From: CAZMSD01 sp964568855
GTDB lineage: Bacteria > CAIWAD01
Assembly: GCA_964568855.1 (NCBI GenBank)
Contig: CAZMSD010000020.1
Coordinates: forward strand, 4,578 to 68,577
Direction: 5' to 3'
DNA: 64,000 nt
Positions 24,068 to 33,055 of the stretch are shown piece by piece (within the stretch, counting starts at the first letter, position 1; every line of letters starts with the position of its first letter). A program made the position numbers and the translations under genes. The notes beneath the pieces are model-generated. The model saw nothing but the letters and a program-made list of their open reading frames with translations. It had not been told where the DNA came from and made no database searches.

Positions 24068-26647
24068 ATGATCCAGGCGCTGTCCTTACTTCTATTTCTG
24101 CTGATCTGCGGCCCGGGCAGTTGTTCTCCGAACCCGGGCGCCCCGCAGTTTTTCCCGGCCCTGACCTCCACGGATGAATTCCAGGATTCGCACTGGCTGC
24201 CCCCCACAGACAGCCTGGACTGCATTCTGATCGATCTCTGCGGAGCCTGGGAATGGAACACCCCGAGCGGACAGTCGGGGCGCTGCCGCATACCTTCCTG
24301 CTACATCTGGGAGCGGGAGGAGCTGGTATTCCACCGCGAATTCCGCCTGCCGCCCGGTCTGGAGACCAGGGACCTGCGGCTGTGGTTCGGCGGCGTGGCC
24401 TACTCATGCAGGGTCCTGGTGAACGAGCAGTTCATCGCCTCGCATGCCGGTTCCGGAATCCCTTTCGAGGTGCAGATCCCGGGGAACGCGCTGCTGCCCG
24501 GAGGCCTCAACCGCCTGGAAGTGGCGGTGGACAGTCGGCTCTCCGTGCGATCCACCATACCCCTGAAGACCCAGGCCTGGGATCCCCTGCACTACGGGGG
24601 AATCCACCGCGAGGTCTTCCTCAAGGCGGGTCCGCGACTGCGGATCGAGGACCTTAAGTGGCGACTTTCCGAAGAGCGCCGCGGAGAGGCTCTGGTTCTG
24701 GAGGTGAGGATCCACAACGGAGAGGAATTGGAGATCGGGGCGGACAGCCTGGCGGTGGAGGCCCTCTGGCTGAAGGGCGAGCTGCAGGAGGAATCCGGGG
24801 AATCGCTGGGCGAAGGTCGCGCGGAGTTCGAGATCCGGCGGCTCGAATCGCAGCTTGTGGAACTGAAACTGAAGCTGCCGCGACTGCCGCGCTGGCGCCC
24901 GGAAGATCCCCGGCTCTACAGGCTGGAACTGGAATTGGGGCGTGATACCTCGCTGCTGCACAGGCGGCGCTTGAGGCTGGGTTTCCCGGAGCCGCGGAAT
25001 TTCGGCGCGCCGGATTGGCGGCAGAAGGACTTGCGCGGCATCAGCTATGTTCCCGACCATCCCGAGCTGGGAATCGCCCTCGGTCCGCGGGAGATCGAAC
25101 AGGACCTGGAAAACATCCGCAACCTGGGCGCCAACCTGGTTTTGCACCTGCGCGGTTCCGCCCATCCCTACCTGGCGGAACTCTGCGACAGGGCAGGGCT
25201 GCTGCTGATCGAGGAACTGCCCCTCTGGAACACTCCTCCCAAGCTGCTGAAGCGGGAGGAACTTCACCTGGCCGCGCGCGATCGCCTGCTGGAAATGGCT
25301 CAGCGGGGCGCGGTCCATCCCTCCCTGCTTGCCCTCAGCGCCGGCAGCGGTCTGGATCTCTCCGATCCGCTCACCGGGGAATACCTCGAAGCGATCGGCG
25401 CCTTCAGGGAGGTGGAGCGCGGCATTCCGCTGGCGGCTGGCGGTTTCTTCGTCCGGAAGGAGGCCGCGGCGGGGCTCGAGACATTGGACCTGCTGCTGCT
25501 GGAGCGCTTCGATCCCCGCGCCGAGCTGCCTCCTGCGCAGGGCCCGCCGATCCTCCTCTCGCGGATCGGCTTCCCGGTGGAGATCGGCAATCTTAAGGGC
25601 TACGCGAATCCCTACAGCGAGATCCACCAGGCGCGGCGAATTCAGCAGGACCTGCTGGCCGCCGGGACACTCAAGAGTGGCGGGGGAGACGCCGCGGCCG
25701 TTCCCGTGCTGGGGACCATCGTGCACTCCTACTGCGACTGGCGGGGCGGACAGGCCCTGCTTTGGGCACCGCCCGGTCAGGATCCCGGACTCTGTCCGCT
25801 GGGCGTCCACGATCACCGGCGCAGGGCACGCAGCGCCGCCAAGGCCCTGGCCGGCGTCTACGGCGGGCAGAATCCCGCCGGCCTGACCCGGGGCGAGTAC
25901 GAACCCCGGCACCCCCCGGCTTACCCTCTGGCGGGTTTCGGCCTGCTGATCCTCCTGCTGGTGGGCTACAAGCAGAACAACGTCTTCAGCCAGAACCTGA
26001 AGCGCAGCTTCGTCCACAGCCACGGCTTCTTCGCGGACATCAACGACAACCGGATCTACCAGTTCGGACAGGCCCTGTTTCTGTGCGTGCTGGTTTCGGG
26101 CGCTTCCAGCCTGATTCTCTCCGGTCTGCTGCACTACTACCGAAAGTCGATCTTCTTCGACCACCTGCTGAATCAGCTGATCGTCTTTCCCCAAGTGAAG
26201 GAGTGGGTGCTGCGGATCTCATGGAAGCCGCTGGAATCCATGGCGCAGCTTAGCCTGCTGGTAGTAGGGCTTTTCGTTTTCAGTGCCGTGGGGCTGCGGA
26301 TCCTGGGGCTGCTCTTCAATGCGCGTTTCAGCCTGCGCCAGTCCATGACCTTTCTTTGCTGGAGTTCCGCCAGCCTGCTGCTGCTGATCCCGGTAGGCAC
26401 CCTGTTCTACAGGTTGCTGCAGATTCGGGGCGCCGGCTGGCCCACGGCGATAGTGCTGCTGCTGTTGCTGGCCTGGTTCCTGCAGCGGCTGGTGAAGAGT
26501 CTGCGCATCGCCTTCGAGCGCTCATTCGGCGCGGTGTTCCTGCTGCTGGTCGTCCTGGGGCTGGTCATCGCGGGCCTGGTGCTGGCCTACTACGAGAACG
26601 CGCACTGTCTCTTCGAGTACCTGGAATACTATCGCAGGATCTACTGA
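24068..26647 (+). CDS. GH2-like pseudo-glycosidase fused to a multi-helix membrane domain
   Basis: 859 residues. A signal peptide (MIQALSLLLFLLICGPGSCS) precedes a GH2 sugar-binding domain (about 45-190; ends in HYGGIHREVFL), an immunoglobulin-like domain (about 195-310) and a TIM-barrel-like region (about 325-560; RGISYVPDHPELGIALG, LCDRAGLLLIEELPLW). The GH2 acid/base motif reads SAGSG where active enzymes have S-x-G-N-E, and the nucleophile motif reads PILLSRIG where enzymes have E at the Arg. Both catalytic Glu are therefore missing. Residues about 630-859 form about six membrane helices (Yip1-like layout). The ATG at 24068 fits the signal peptide. It follows the AgmX gene and overlaps the next start by one base. 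Confidence 0.75.
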   Translation: MIQALSLLLFLLICGPGSCSPNPGAPQFFPALTSTDEFQDSHWLPPTDSLDCILIDLCGAWEWNTPSGQSGRCRIPSCYIWEREELVFHREFRLPPGLETRDLRLWFGGVAYSCRVLVNEQFIASHAGSGIPFEVQIPGNALLPGGLNRLEVAVDSRLSVRSTIPLKTQAWDPLHYGGIHREVFLKAGPRLRIEDLKWRLSEERRGEALVLEVRIHNGEELEIGADSLAVEALWLKGELQEESGESLGEGRAEFEIRRLESQLVELKLKLPRLPRWRPEDPRLYRLELELGRDTSLLHRRRLRLGFPEPRNFGAPDWRQKDLRGISYVPDHPELGIALGPREIEQDLENIRNLGANLVLHLRGSAHPYLAELCDRAGLLLIEELPLWNTPPKLLKREELHLAARDRLLEMAQRGAVHPSLLALSAGSGLDLSDPLTGEYLEAIGAFREVERGIPLAAGGFFVRKEAAAGLETLDLLLLERFDPRAELPPAQGPPILLSRIGFPVEIGNLKGYANPYSEIHQARRIQQDLLAAGTLKSGGGDAAAVPVLGTIVHSYCDWRGGQALLWAPPGQDPGLCPLGVHDHRRRARSAAKALAGVYGGQNPAGLTRGEYEPRHPPAYPLAGFGLLILLLVGYKQNNVFSQNLKRSFVHSHGFFADINDNRIYQFGQALFLCVLVSGASSLILSGLLHYYRKSIFFDHLLNQLIVFPQVKEWVLRISWKPLESMAQLSLLVVGLFVFSAVGLRILGLLFNARFSLRQSMTFLCWSSASLLLLIPVGTLFYRLLQIRGAGWPTAIVLLLLLAWFLQRLVKSLRIAFERSFGAVFLLLVVLGLVIAGLVLAYYENAHCLFEYLEYYRRIY

Positions 26648-27309
26648 TGGAACCGGGCGGCCGTGAATTGATCAGCGCCGAACGCGTGCGGGCCGCGGCC
26701 CGGGCGGGACATCCGCTGGTCGTGATACCCGGGCGCACGGTGGTCACCGAAGAGGCGCGCGACCTGGCGGCGCGGCTGGGCGTCGAACTGCTGGCGCGGG
26801 ATCCCCTGGTGGAAGAGGCGCAGGCTGCGGCGGGACGCGGGACTCGCGGATCCGGAGAGCGGGTCCAGGTGGTGCTGGGCAGCGACCACGGGGGATACGA
26901 ACTGAAGGAGGGCCTGAAGATCGCCCTGGGCCGGGAGGGCTACACTCTGCGCGACGTTGGCTGTCACGGCATGGAAGCAGTGGATTACCCCGATTTCGCC
27001 GCCGAGCTGGCGCGCCGGGTGAGTCGCGGCGAAGCCTCCCGCGGGATCATGGTGGACAGCATCGGCGTGGCCTCGGCCATGGTTTGCAACCGATTTCCAG
27101 GAGTCCGCGCTGCTCCCTGCGAATCCATGACCAGCCTGCTCTCGAGCCGGCGCCACAACGACGCCAACGTGCTCACGCTGGGGGCGAAGCTGATCCCGGC
27201 GGAGCGGGCCGTGGAGATGGCGCTGGCCTGGCTCAGGGAGCCCTACGACGGCGGGCGGCACCAGCGCAGGGTGGAGAAGATCATGCGCCACGACCCTGTG
27301 GGCGGCTGA
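26647..27309 (+). CDS. RpiB/LacA-type sugar-phosphate isomerase with altered active site
   Basis: 220 residues. An N-terminal segment of about 65 residues (LVVIPGRTVVTEEARDLAARLGVEL) resembles the T-x-x-AR-type extension seen in microcompartment-associated proteins. An RpiB domain follows (GSDHGGYELKEGLKIAL, VDYPDFAAELA, HNDANVLTLGAKLI). The loop that normally reads C-G-T-G, with the catalytic Cys, is D-S-I-G, close to the D-G-A-G form I recall from RpiB-like proteins of bacterial microcompartment loci. Substrate is therefore uncertain: ribose-5-phosphate isomerase, a relative, or inactive. It starts at an ATG sharing a base with the previous stop. No shell protein gene lies in the window. 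Confidence 0.75.
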   Translation: MEPGGRELISAERVRAAARAGHPLVVIPGRTVVTEEARDLAARLGVELLARDPLVEEAQAAAGRGTRGSGERVQVVLGSDHGGYELKEGLKIALGREGYTLRDVGCHGMEAVDYPDFAAELARRVSRGEASRGIMVDSIGVASAMVCNRFPGVRAAPCESMTSLLSSRRHNDANVLTLGAKLIPAERAVEMALAWLREPYDGGRHQRRVEKIMRHDPVGG

Positions 27310-27355
27310 GGCGCTTTTCCGCCCGGCTGAGTGCGAGGTCCGCCGCGCGGCACCG

Positions 27356-27589
27356 TCAATCCAGTTCTTCGCTCAGGTCCAGGAAGGCCTGGCCTTCCTT
27401 CAGCGAATCGCACAGCCGGTTCATGATCGCTTCAGCCTGTTCCAGGTCGCCGCAGTTGATGATGTTCTCCTCGCGGCCCTTGAGGAAGATGCCGAAGGAG
27501 TCGCTGTGCATGATAGGACGCACCTGGATCGAATCGAGCCGGCCTGAGTCCAGACTCAATGCTTTGTGCTTACTTGTACGAATCCACAT
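27356..27589 (-). CDS. 77-residue protein of unknown function
   Basis: A small soluble protein beginning MWIRTSKHKALSLDSGRLDS. Its shape (short strand, polar turn, strand, then an amphipathic helix EQAEAIMNRLCDSLKEGQAF) resembles small MWIRT-type proteins found widely in Firmicutes and mobile elements; I cannot name the family. It is read away from the SpoIID gene and converges on the rpiB-like gene. Coding is supported by third-position GC bias and a normal amino-acid mix. Confidence 0.6.
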   Translation of the reverse strand: MWIRTSKHKALSLDSGRLDSIQVRPIMHSDSFGIFLKGREENIINCGDLEQAEAIMNRLCDSLKEGQAFLDLSEELD

Positions 27590-27609
27590 GGTCGCCCGCC
27601 TCCCGCGAT

Positions 27610-27638
27610 TTGAAACTTATTCAGTCACTGGCTAAATT
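27610..27638 (+). promoter_or_regulatory. Possible promoter of the SPOR-SpoIID gene
   Basis: TTGAAA (27610-27615), a 17-base spacer, then TAAATT (27633-27638): five of six and four of six matches to sigma70 boxes. If used, translation must begin downstream of about 27645. Confidence 0.4.
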
Positions 27639-29352
27639 AAGTTTTTTCAAAGACCGTACCGAGAGGCGGAAGCTGATCCAATTTCTGGCGTTTCTGGCAC
27701 TGCTCTTTATCTGCACCGGAGAGAGTATGGCGAAGTCCTCCAAACCTACGGAATCCACCCCGGACAGCACTTTGCACGTGCAGGCGCGGCCCGTGCTGCG
27801 AATCTCCCTGGCCCAGGGCCTCCAGAAAATCGAGTTCCGCGTTTCCGGGCGCTTCGACCTGGTGGACCTCGAGGGCACGCCGCTTCTTAGGTCGCAGAAG
27901 GCCGACTGCCGCTGGCTGGCCCGCCCGGTGGAGGCGGAGCCCGCGGAATTCAACCACAGCGTGCTCATCGGCAGCTACGCAGACGAAAGAAACGCGCGCC
28001 GACTCTGCCGCAGCCTTCAGGAGGACGGTTACGAGGACGTTGAGATCCGCCCCATCGGCCGCCCGGTGGAGTTCGAGTCGGGCAACCGCTACGACAACCG
28101 GCGTTTCCGCGTCCTCTGCGGTAAGTATTCCACCGAAGAGGAAGCCCTCGAGTTGCTGAAGCTCTTTCGCAACGAGTATCGCCCGCGGATCCTGCGCGAG
28201 CGGGTTGCGCCGCCCCGGGGCCAGGTGGAGTTCACCGACGCGGATTTCAAGAAGAACAAGGAAGTGCCCGGGGGCTTCCGCATCGTGCCTAAAACCCGCA
28301 CGGGGCACATCACCCTCTACCGGCTTCCCGTGGACAAGATTCCCAATTCCCCGCTGGAAGACCGGGTCTACACGGATCTGGTGGAGTTCCGGGTGGACAA
28401 CGAGGGACAGCTCGCCGTGATCAACGAGCTGCACATCGATACCTACCTCAAGGGCGTGCTGCCCAGCGAGCTGGATGCCTGCTTTCCCGAGGAAGCGCAC
28501 AAGGCCCAGGCCGTGGCCGCCCGGGGCACGGTGCTCTGCATGCTGGGCATGAAGCACATGAACGACGATTTCGACTACTGCGCGGGGATCCACTGCCAGA
28601 GCTTCAGCGGGGGGACCCATACCTCAGCGGTCACCGACGCGGCGGTGGAGGCCACCTCGGGGCAGGTGCTGGTCTGGCGCAGCAAGATCTGCGATTCCGT
28701 GTATCACGCCTGCTGCGGCGGCTACGGCGAGAGCAAGGAGAATATCTGGACCACCCCCGCGGAGCAGGTACTCCGCGGGCGGATGGACTGCCGTGATTCC
28801 CAGCGGCGAAGGCACAGGGTGGACCTGTCGCGCGAGGCGGAATTCCACGGCTGGATCCTGGAGCCGCCCGCCTGCAATTTCTGCCGCATCGCCGATTCTG
28901 ATCTCCCGGAGCTGAACGAGCGCTCGAGGAAGTACTTCCGCTGGAAGGAAGTCTATCACCGCCAGGAGCTGGAGAAGGTGATCCGCGAGAAAACCGGCGT
29001 AGACGTGGGCACCTTGTACGACATCGTTCCCGTCCAGCGCGGGGTCAGCGGCCGGATCATCGAGCTCGAGCTGATCGGCAGCCGCCGCAACCTGCGCCTG
29101 CAGAAGGAGCTGAAGATCCGCGAAGCCCTGTCACCTTCGCTGCTGTTCAGCAGCGCCTTCCACGTGCACGTGGAAATGAACGAGACCGGCACGCCCGTCA
29201 CCTTCACCCTGCTGGGCGCCGGCTCCGGCCACGGGGTGGGCCTCTGCCAGGTGGGCGCCGTGGGCATGGCCCTGGGCGGTTCGGCCTACGGCGCGATCCT
29301 CGAGCACTATTACCCGGCCACCACGCTGGAGCGGCTCTACAAGATCAAGTGA
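27610..29352 (+). CDS. SPOR and SpoIID/LytB domain protein
   Basis: About 580 residues. Residues ~110-200 carry two SPOR-like units (SVLIGSYADERNARRLCRSL and RFRVLCGKYSTEEEALELL), which bind denuded septal glycan. A SpoIID domain (about 275-580) contains DTYLKGVLPSELDACFPEEA with the catalytic Glu, C-x4-C after HMNDDFDY, CCGGYGESKENIW and the C-terminal GHGVGLCQVGAVGMA. SpoIID enzymes are lytic transglycosylases. The start is unresolved: a hydrophobic, signal-like LIQFLAFLALLFICTG precedes ATG 27727, which has a good GGAGAG site; TTG 27610 (used here) or CTG 27673 would keep it. A predicted promoter overlaps the TTG. Confidence 0.85.
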   Translation: MKLIQSLAKLSFFKDRTERRKLIQFLAFLALLFICTGESMAKSSKPTESTPDSTLHVQARPVLRISLAQGLQKIEFRVSGRFDLVDLEGTPLLRSQKADCRWLARPVEAEPAEFNHSVLIGSYADERNARRLCRSLQEDGYEDVEIRPIGRPVEFESGNRYDNRRFRVLCGKYSTEEEALELLKLFRNEYRPRILRERVAPPRGQVEFTDADFKKNKEVPGGFRIVPKTRTGHITLYRLPVDKIPNSPLEDRVYTDLVEFRVDNEGQLAVINELHIDTYLKGVLPSELDACFPEEAHKAQAVAARGTVLCMLGMKHMNDDFDYCAGIHCQSFSGGTHTSAVTDAAVEATSGQVLVWRSKICDSVYHACCGGYGESKENIWTTPAEQVLRGRMDCRDSQRRRHRVDLSREAEFHGWILEPPACNFCRIADSDLPELNERSRKYFRWKEVYHRQELEKVIREKTGVDVGTLYDIVPVQRGVSGRIIELELIGSRRNLRLQKELKIREALSPSLLFSSAFHVHVEMNETGTPVTFTLLGAGSGHGVGLCQVGAVGMALGGSAYGAILEHYYPATTLERLYKIK

Positions 29353-29360
29353 GGGATTGA

Positions 29361-30492
29361 ATGAACGTCCAGATCAACGATATCAAGCGCCTGCAGAAGG
29401 AGAACGCGGAGCGTCTGGAGCATCTTCGGAGGAGTCTTTGACTACGATGCCGCCCGCCTGCGCGCCGGGGAACTGGAGCGCCTGAGCCTCAAGCCCGATT
29501 TCTGGGACCAGCCCGAACAGGCCCGCCGAACCCTCAAGGAGGGCAGCGAACTCAAGCAGTTGGTGAATGGCTTCGACGCTGTCAAGGCCGACAACGCTGA
29601 CCTCGCCGAGCTACTCCAGCTGAGCGAGGAAGGTGAGCTGGAGGAACTGGATCAGCTGGCCCGCAATATCAAGCAGGACCTGGACCGGCTCGAGTTCCAG
29701 ACCATGCTCTGCGGCGAGGACGACTCGCGGGATGCGATTCTCACCGTGCACCCGGGCGCGGGCGGCACGGAATCGGAAGACTGGGCCGGGATGCTCTTCC
29801 GGATGTACAAGGCCTTCTGCCAGCGTCGTTCCTACAAGACCACCGTCCTGGATGAACAACCCGGCGAAATGGCCGGGATCAAATCCGTCTCCATCGAAAT
29901 CCGCGGCGATCACGTCTTCGGCGCCCTGCGCAGTGAGATCGGCGTGCACCGCCTGGTGCGTATCTCGCCCTTCGACAGTCAGAGCCGGCGCCACACCAGC
30001 TTCGCTTCCGTGTTCCTCTATCCCGAAGTGGAGAACGAGGAGGAAATCGAGGTGGATCCGAGCGATCTGCGGGTAGACACCTACCGGGCCTCGGGCGCGG
30101 GCGGGCAGCACGTGAACAAGACCGATTCCGCCGTGCGGATCACCCATCAGCCTACGGGTATCGTGGTGCAGTGCCAGAGCGAACGCAGCCAGTCCCGCAA
30201 CCGGATCAACGCCATGAAACTGCTGCTGGCCCGGCTCTACGCCAGGCAGCGCGAGGAAGATGCAGCCCGCCGGGCCGAGCTCGAGGGCAGCAAGCTGGAG
30301 AACGCCTTCGGCAGCCAGATTCGCAGCTACGTCCTGCATCCCTACAACATGGTCAAGGACCATCGCACGGAGGTGGAAACCAGCGACGCGGGCGGCGTGC
30401 TGGACGGCGACCTGGAGGCCTTTATCCGCGGCTACTTGCTGCACCCGGAGTTGAACCGACCGCCGAAGCGAAATGAAAGTGCGCGCTCCTGA
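29361..30492 (+). CDS. prfB: Peptide chain release factor 2, with programmed +1 frameshift
   Basis: RF2 ends translation at UGA and UAA. The first 26 codons (29361-29438) end at an in-frame TGA (29439-29441). Skipping one base there (CTT TGA C to CTT GAC) continues into the frame ending at 30492. The spliced protein reads HLRRSL then DYDAARLR, as in other RF2s. The SPF stop-recognition motif (RISPFDSQ) and the GGQ motif (SGAGGQHVNKTDSA) are present. Expression is thus autoregulated: RF2 shortage favours the shift. It lies 8 bases after the SpoIID gene and 40 bases before lysS. Confidence 0.95.
29428..29442 (+). promoter_or_regulatory. prfB frameshift site
   Basis: GGAGG (29428-29432), three bases, then CTT TGA C (29436-29442). 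The Shine-Dalgarno-like sequence three bases before the slippery CTT codon and the TGA-C context copy the classical E. coli prfB site in arrangement. Confidence 0.93.
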
Positions 30493-30532
30493 ACAGGAAG
30501 CGCTTGTGCGGGCACCAGGAAACGAGGAGTCG

Positions 30533-32116
30533 ATGAGCGAGGAACCAAGAAGACCTGCGGCGTCCGAGGAATCAATCGGCGAGGACCGTATCACGCCCGT
30601 GCTGGCGGCGCGCCGGGAGAAGCTGGCCCGCCTGCGCGAGCTGGGTGTTGATCCCTGGCCCTACGGTTTCCGCCGGGAACAGCGGGTCGAGGAAGTGCTC
30701 GGGAGCTTTCCCGCTCTGGAAACGGAGGGCGGGGTATTGCGTCTGGCGGGGCGGATCATGGCCCTGCGGCGGATGGGGAAGGTAACTTTTGCCGTTCTGG
30801 CCGATTTCTCAGGAAAAATACAGCTTTATGTCCGGCGCGAGGAGATCGGTGCCGATAAGTACACCGTATTCAAGCTCTTTGACATCGGCGACATTGTAGG
30901 CGTGGTCGGCCGGGCCTTTACCACCCGCATGGGAGAGCCGTCGATCCAGGTCAGCGAGATCGAGCTGCTGTCCAAGAATCTGCATCCGCTGCCGGTGACG
31001 AAGGAGAAGGACGGACAGGTCTTCGACGAATTCACCGACAAGGAGCAGCGTTACCGGCAGCGCTACGTCGACCTGATCGTGAATCCGCAGGTGCGCGAAG
31101 TCTTCGTCCAGCGCAGCCGGATCGTCTCGCTGATTCGCGCAGAGCTCGAGGGGATGGATTTCCTCGAGGTCGAGACCCCGATCCTCCAGCCCATCTACGG
31201 CGGAGCATCCGCGCGGCCCTTCGTGACACACCACAACGCGCTGGACATGAGACTCTATCTGCGGATCGCCAACGAGCTGTACCTGAAGCGGCTGATCGTG
31301 GGCGGTTTCGACCGGGTCTTCGAGTTCGCCCGGGATTTCCGCAACGAGGGCATGGACCGGTTCCATAATCCCGAATTCACCCAGCTCGAACTATACGCCG
31401 CTTACGAGGACTACGGATTCATGATGGACCTCGTGGAGCGCCTTGCGGAGAAGCTTGCTCTAGAACTGCACGGAAGCACCAGGCTTCGCCTGGGAGAACT
31501 GGAGTTCGACCTGGCGGCACCCTGGAGGCGCGCACCCATGATGGAACTGCTCGCTGAGGCCACGGGCGAAGACCTGCTGGAAATGGACGAAGAAGGGCTC
31601 GGAACGCTGGCGCGCGGACTGGAACTGGAGCCGGAGCCGGGGATCGGCCGCGGCAAGCTGCTGGACCTGATCTTCGGCGAGATGGTGGAACCGAAACTGA
31701 TCCAGCCCACCTTCGTGATGGATCACCCGCTGGAACTTAGTCCGCTGGCCAAGCGGCACCGCCGCGACGGGCGGCTGGTGGAACGCTTCGAGGCCGTGGT
31801 GGCCGGGAAAGAGCTCTGCAACAGCTTCAGCGAGTTGAACGATCCCCAGGATCAGCGGCGGCGCTTCGAGGAACAGCAGGCCCTGATCCAGCGCGGCGAT
31901 GAAGAGGGCCAGCCCCTGGACGAGGACTTCATCCGGGCGCTGGAAATCGGCATGCCGCCTACCGCGGGCCTGGGGGTGGGCATCGACCGGCTGGTGATGC
32001 TGCTCAGCGGGGCGGAGTCGATCCGCGACGTGATTTTCTTCCCGACCTTGCGCCCCGCGGCGGCAGCGACGGAGCAGGCGGACCAGAAAGCGGGCAACGA
32101 GGCGGATTCCGATTGA
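30533..32116 (+). CDS. lysS: Lysyl-tRNA synthetase (class II)
   Basis: 527-residue enzyme that charges tRNA-Lys. The N-terminal OB-fold anticodon domain (about 70-170; LRLAGRIMALRRMGKVTFAV) is followed by the class II catalytic core: motif 1 region (LIRAELEGMDFLEVETPILQ), motif 2 (FRNEGMDRFHNPEFTQLELY) and motif 3 (GLGVGIDRLVMLLSG). ATG 30533 follows GAGGAG; an in-frame upstream ATG (30473) overlaps prfB and is less likely. Its 3' part, from 31286, is duplicated exactly just downstream. Confidence 0.96.
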   Translation: MSEEPRRPAASEESIGEDRITPVLAARREKLARLRELGVDPWPYGFRREQRVEEVLGSFPALETEGGVLRLAGRIMALRRMGKVTFAVLADFSGKIQLYVRREEIGADKYTVFKLFDIGDIVGVVGRAFTTRMGEPSIQVSEIELLSKNLHPLPVTKEKDGQVFDEFTDKEQRYRQRYVDLIVNPQVREVFVQRSRIVSLIRAELEGMDFLEVETPILQPIYGGASARPFVTHHNALDMRLYLRIANELYLKRLIVGGFDRVFEFARDFRNEGMDRFHNPEFTQLELYAAYEDYGFMMDLVERLAEKLALELHGSTRLRLGELEFDLAAPWRRAPMMELLAEATGEDLLEMDEEGLGTLARGLELEPEPGIGRGKLLDLIFGEMVEPKLIQPTFVMDHPLELSPLAKRHRRDGRLVERFEAVVAGKELCNSFSELNDPQDQRRRFEEQQALIQRGDEEGQPLDEDFIRALEIGMPPTAGLGVGIDRLVMLLSGAESIRDVIFFPTLRPAAAATEQADQKAGNEADSD

Positions 32117-32170
32117 GCCTGCGTCACTCGGGCTGATAACGAGGCAGCATTCATGCGCTGGGAATTCAGC
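31286..32170 (+). repeat. 885-bp tandem duplication, copy 1
   Basis: Covers the last 277 codons of lysS, the lysS-lolC spacer and six lolC codons (ATGCGCTGGGAATTCAGC). I saw no difference from the second copy. The boundaries show no shared bases, so the join AGC/AAG is clean. Confidence 0.95.
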
Positions 32171-33001
32171 AAGCGGCTGATCGTGGGCGGTTTCGACCGG
32201 GTCTTCGAGTTCGCCCGGGATTTCCGCAACGAGGGCATGGACCGGTTCCATAATCCCGAATTCACCCAGCTCGAACTATACGCCGCTTACGAGGACTACG
32301 GATTCATGATGGACCTCGTGGAGCGCCTTGCGGAGAAGCTTGCTCTAGAACTGCACGGAAGCACCAGGCTTCGCCTGGGAGAACTGGAGTTCGACCTGGC
32401 GGCACCCTGGAGGCGCGCACCCATGATGGAACTGCTCGCTGAGGCCACGGGCGAAGACCTGCTGGAAATGGACGAAGAAGGGCTCGGAACGCTGGCGCGC
32501 GGACTGGAACTGGAGCCGGAGCCGGGGATCGGCCGCGGCAAGCTGCTGGACCTGATCTTCGGCGAGATGGTGGAACCGAAACTGATCCAGCCCACCTTCG
32601 TGATGGATCACCCGCTGGAACTTAGTCCGCTGGCCAAGCGGCACCGCCGCGACGGGCGGCTGGTGGAACGCTTCGAGGCCGTGGTGGCCGGGAAAGAGCT
32701 CTGCAACAGCTTCAGCGAGTTGAACGATCCCCAGGATCAGCGGCGGCGCTTCGAGGAACAGCAGGCCCTGATCCAGCGCGGCGATGAAGAGGGCCAGCCC
32801 CTGGACGAGGACTTCATCCGGGCGCTGGAAATCGGCATGCCGCCTACCGCGGGCCTGGGGGTGGGCATCGACCGGCTGGTGATGCTGCTCAGCGGGGCGG
32901 AGTCGATCCGCGACGTGATTTTCTTCCCGACCTTGCGCCCCGCGGCGGCAGCGACGGAGCAGGCGGACCAGAAAGCGGGCAACGAGGCGGATTCCGATTG
33001 A
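32153..33001 (+). pseudogene. Truncated lysS copy fused to the first six codons of lolC
   Basis: 282-codon open frame made by the duplication: MRWEFS from lolC, then KRLIVGG to the end of LysRS. It keeps class II motifs 2 and 3 but lacks the anticodon-binding domain and motif 1, so it cannot be a working synthetase. It inherits the lolC ribosome-binding region (GAGG before ATG) and may be translated. If the duplication is an assembly error, this gene does not exist. Confidence 0.85.
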
Positions 33002-33055
33002 GCCTGCGTCACTCGGGCTGATAACGAGGCAGCATTCATGCGCTGGGAATTCAGC
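32171..33055 (+). repeat. 885-bp tandem duplication, copy 2
   Basis: Repeats 31286-32170 and ends at the sixth codon of the intact lolC. No transposase, terminal inverted repeats or target duplication is visible, so it is not an insertion sequence. Confidence 0.95.

Noticed and set aside
24404..26194. 596-codon minus-strand frame opposite the GH2-like gene
   Set aside because: Gln/Val-rich shadow composition and no ribosome-binding site.
31286..33055. Insertion sequence as cause of the lysS repeat
   Set aside because: No transposase, inverted ends or target duplication; the repeat consists only of host genes.
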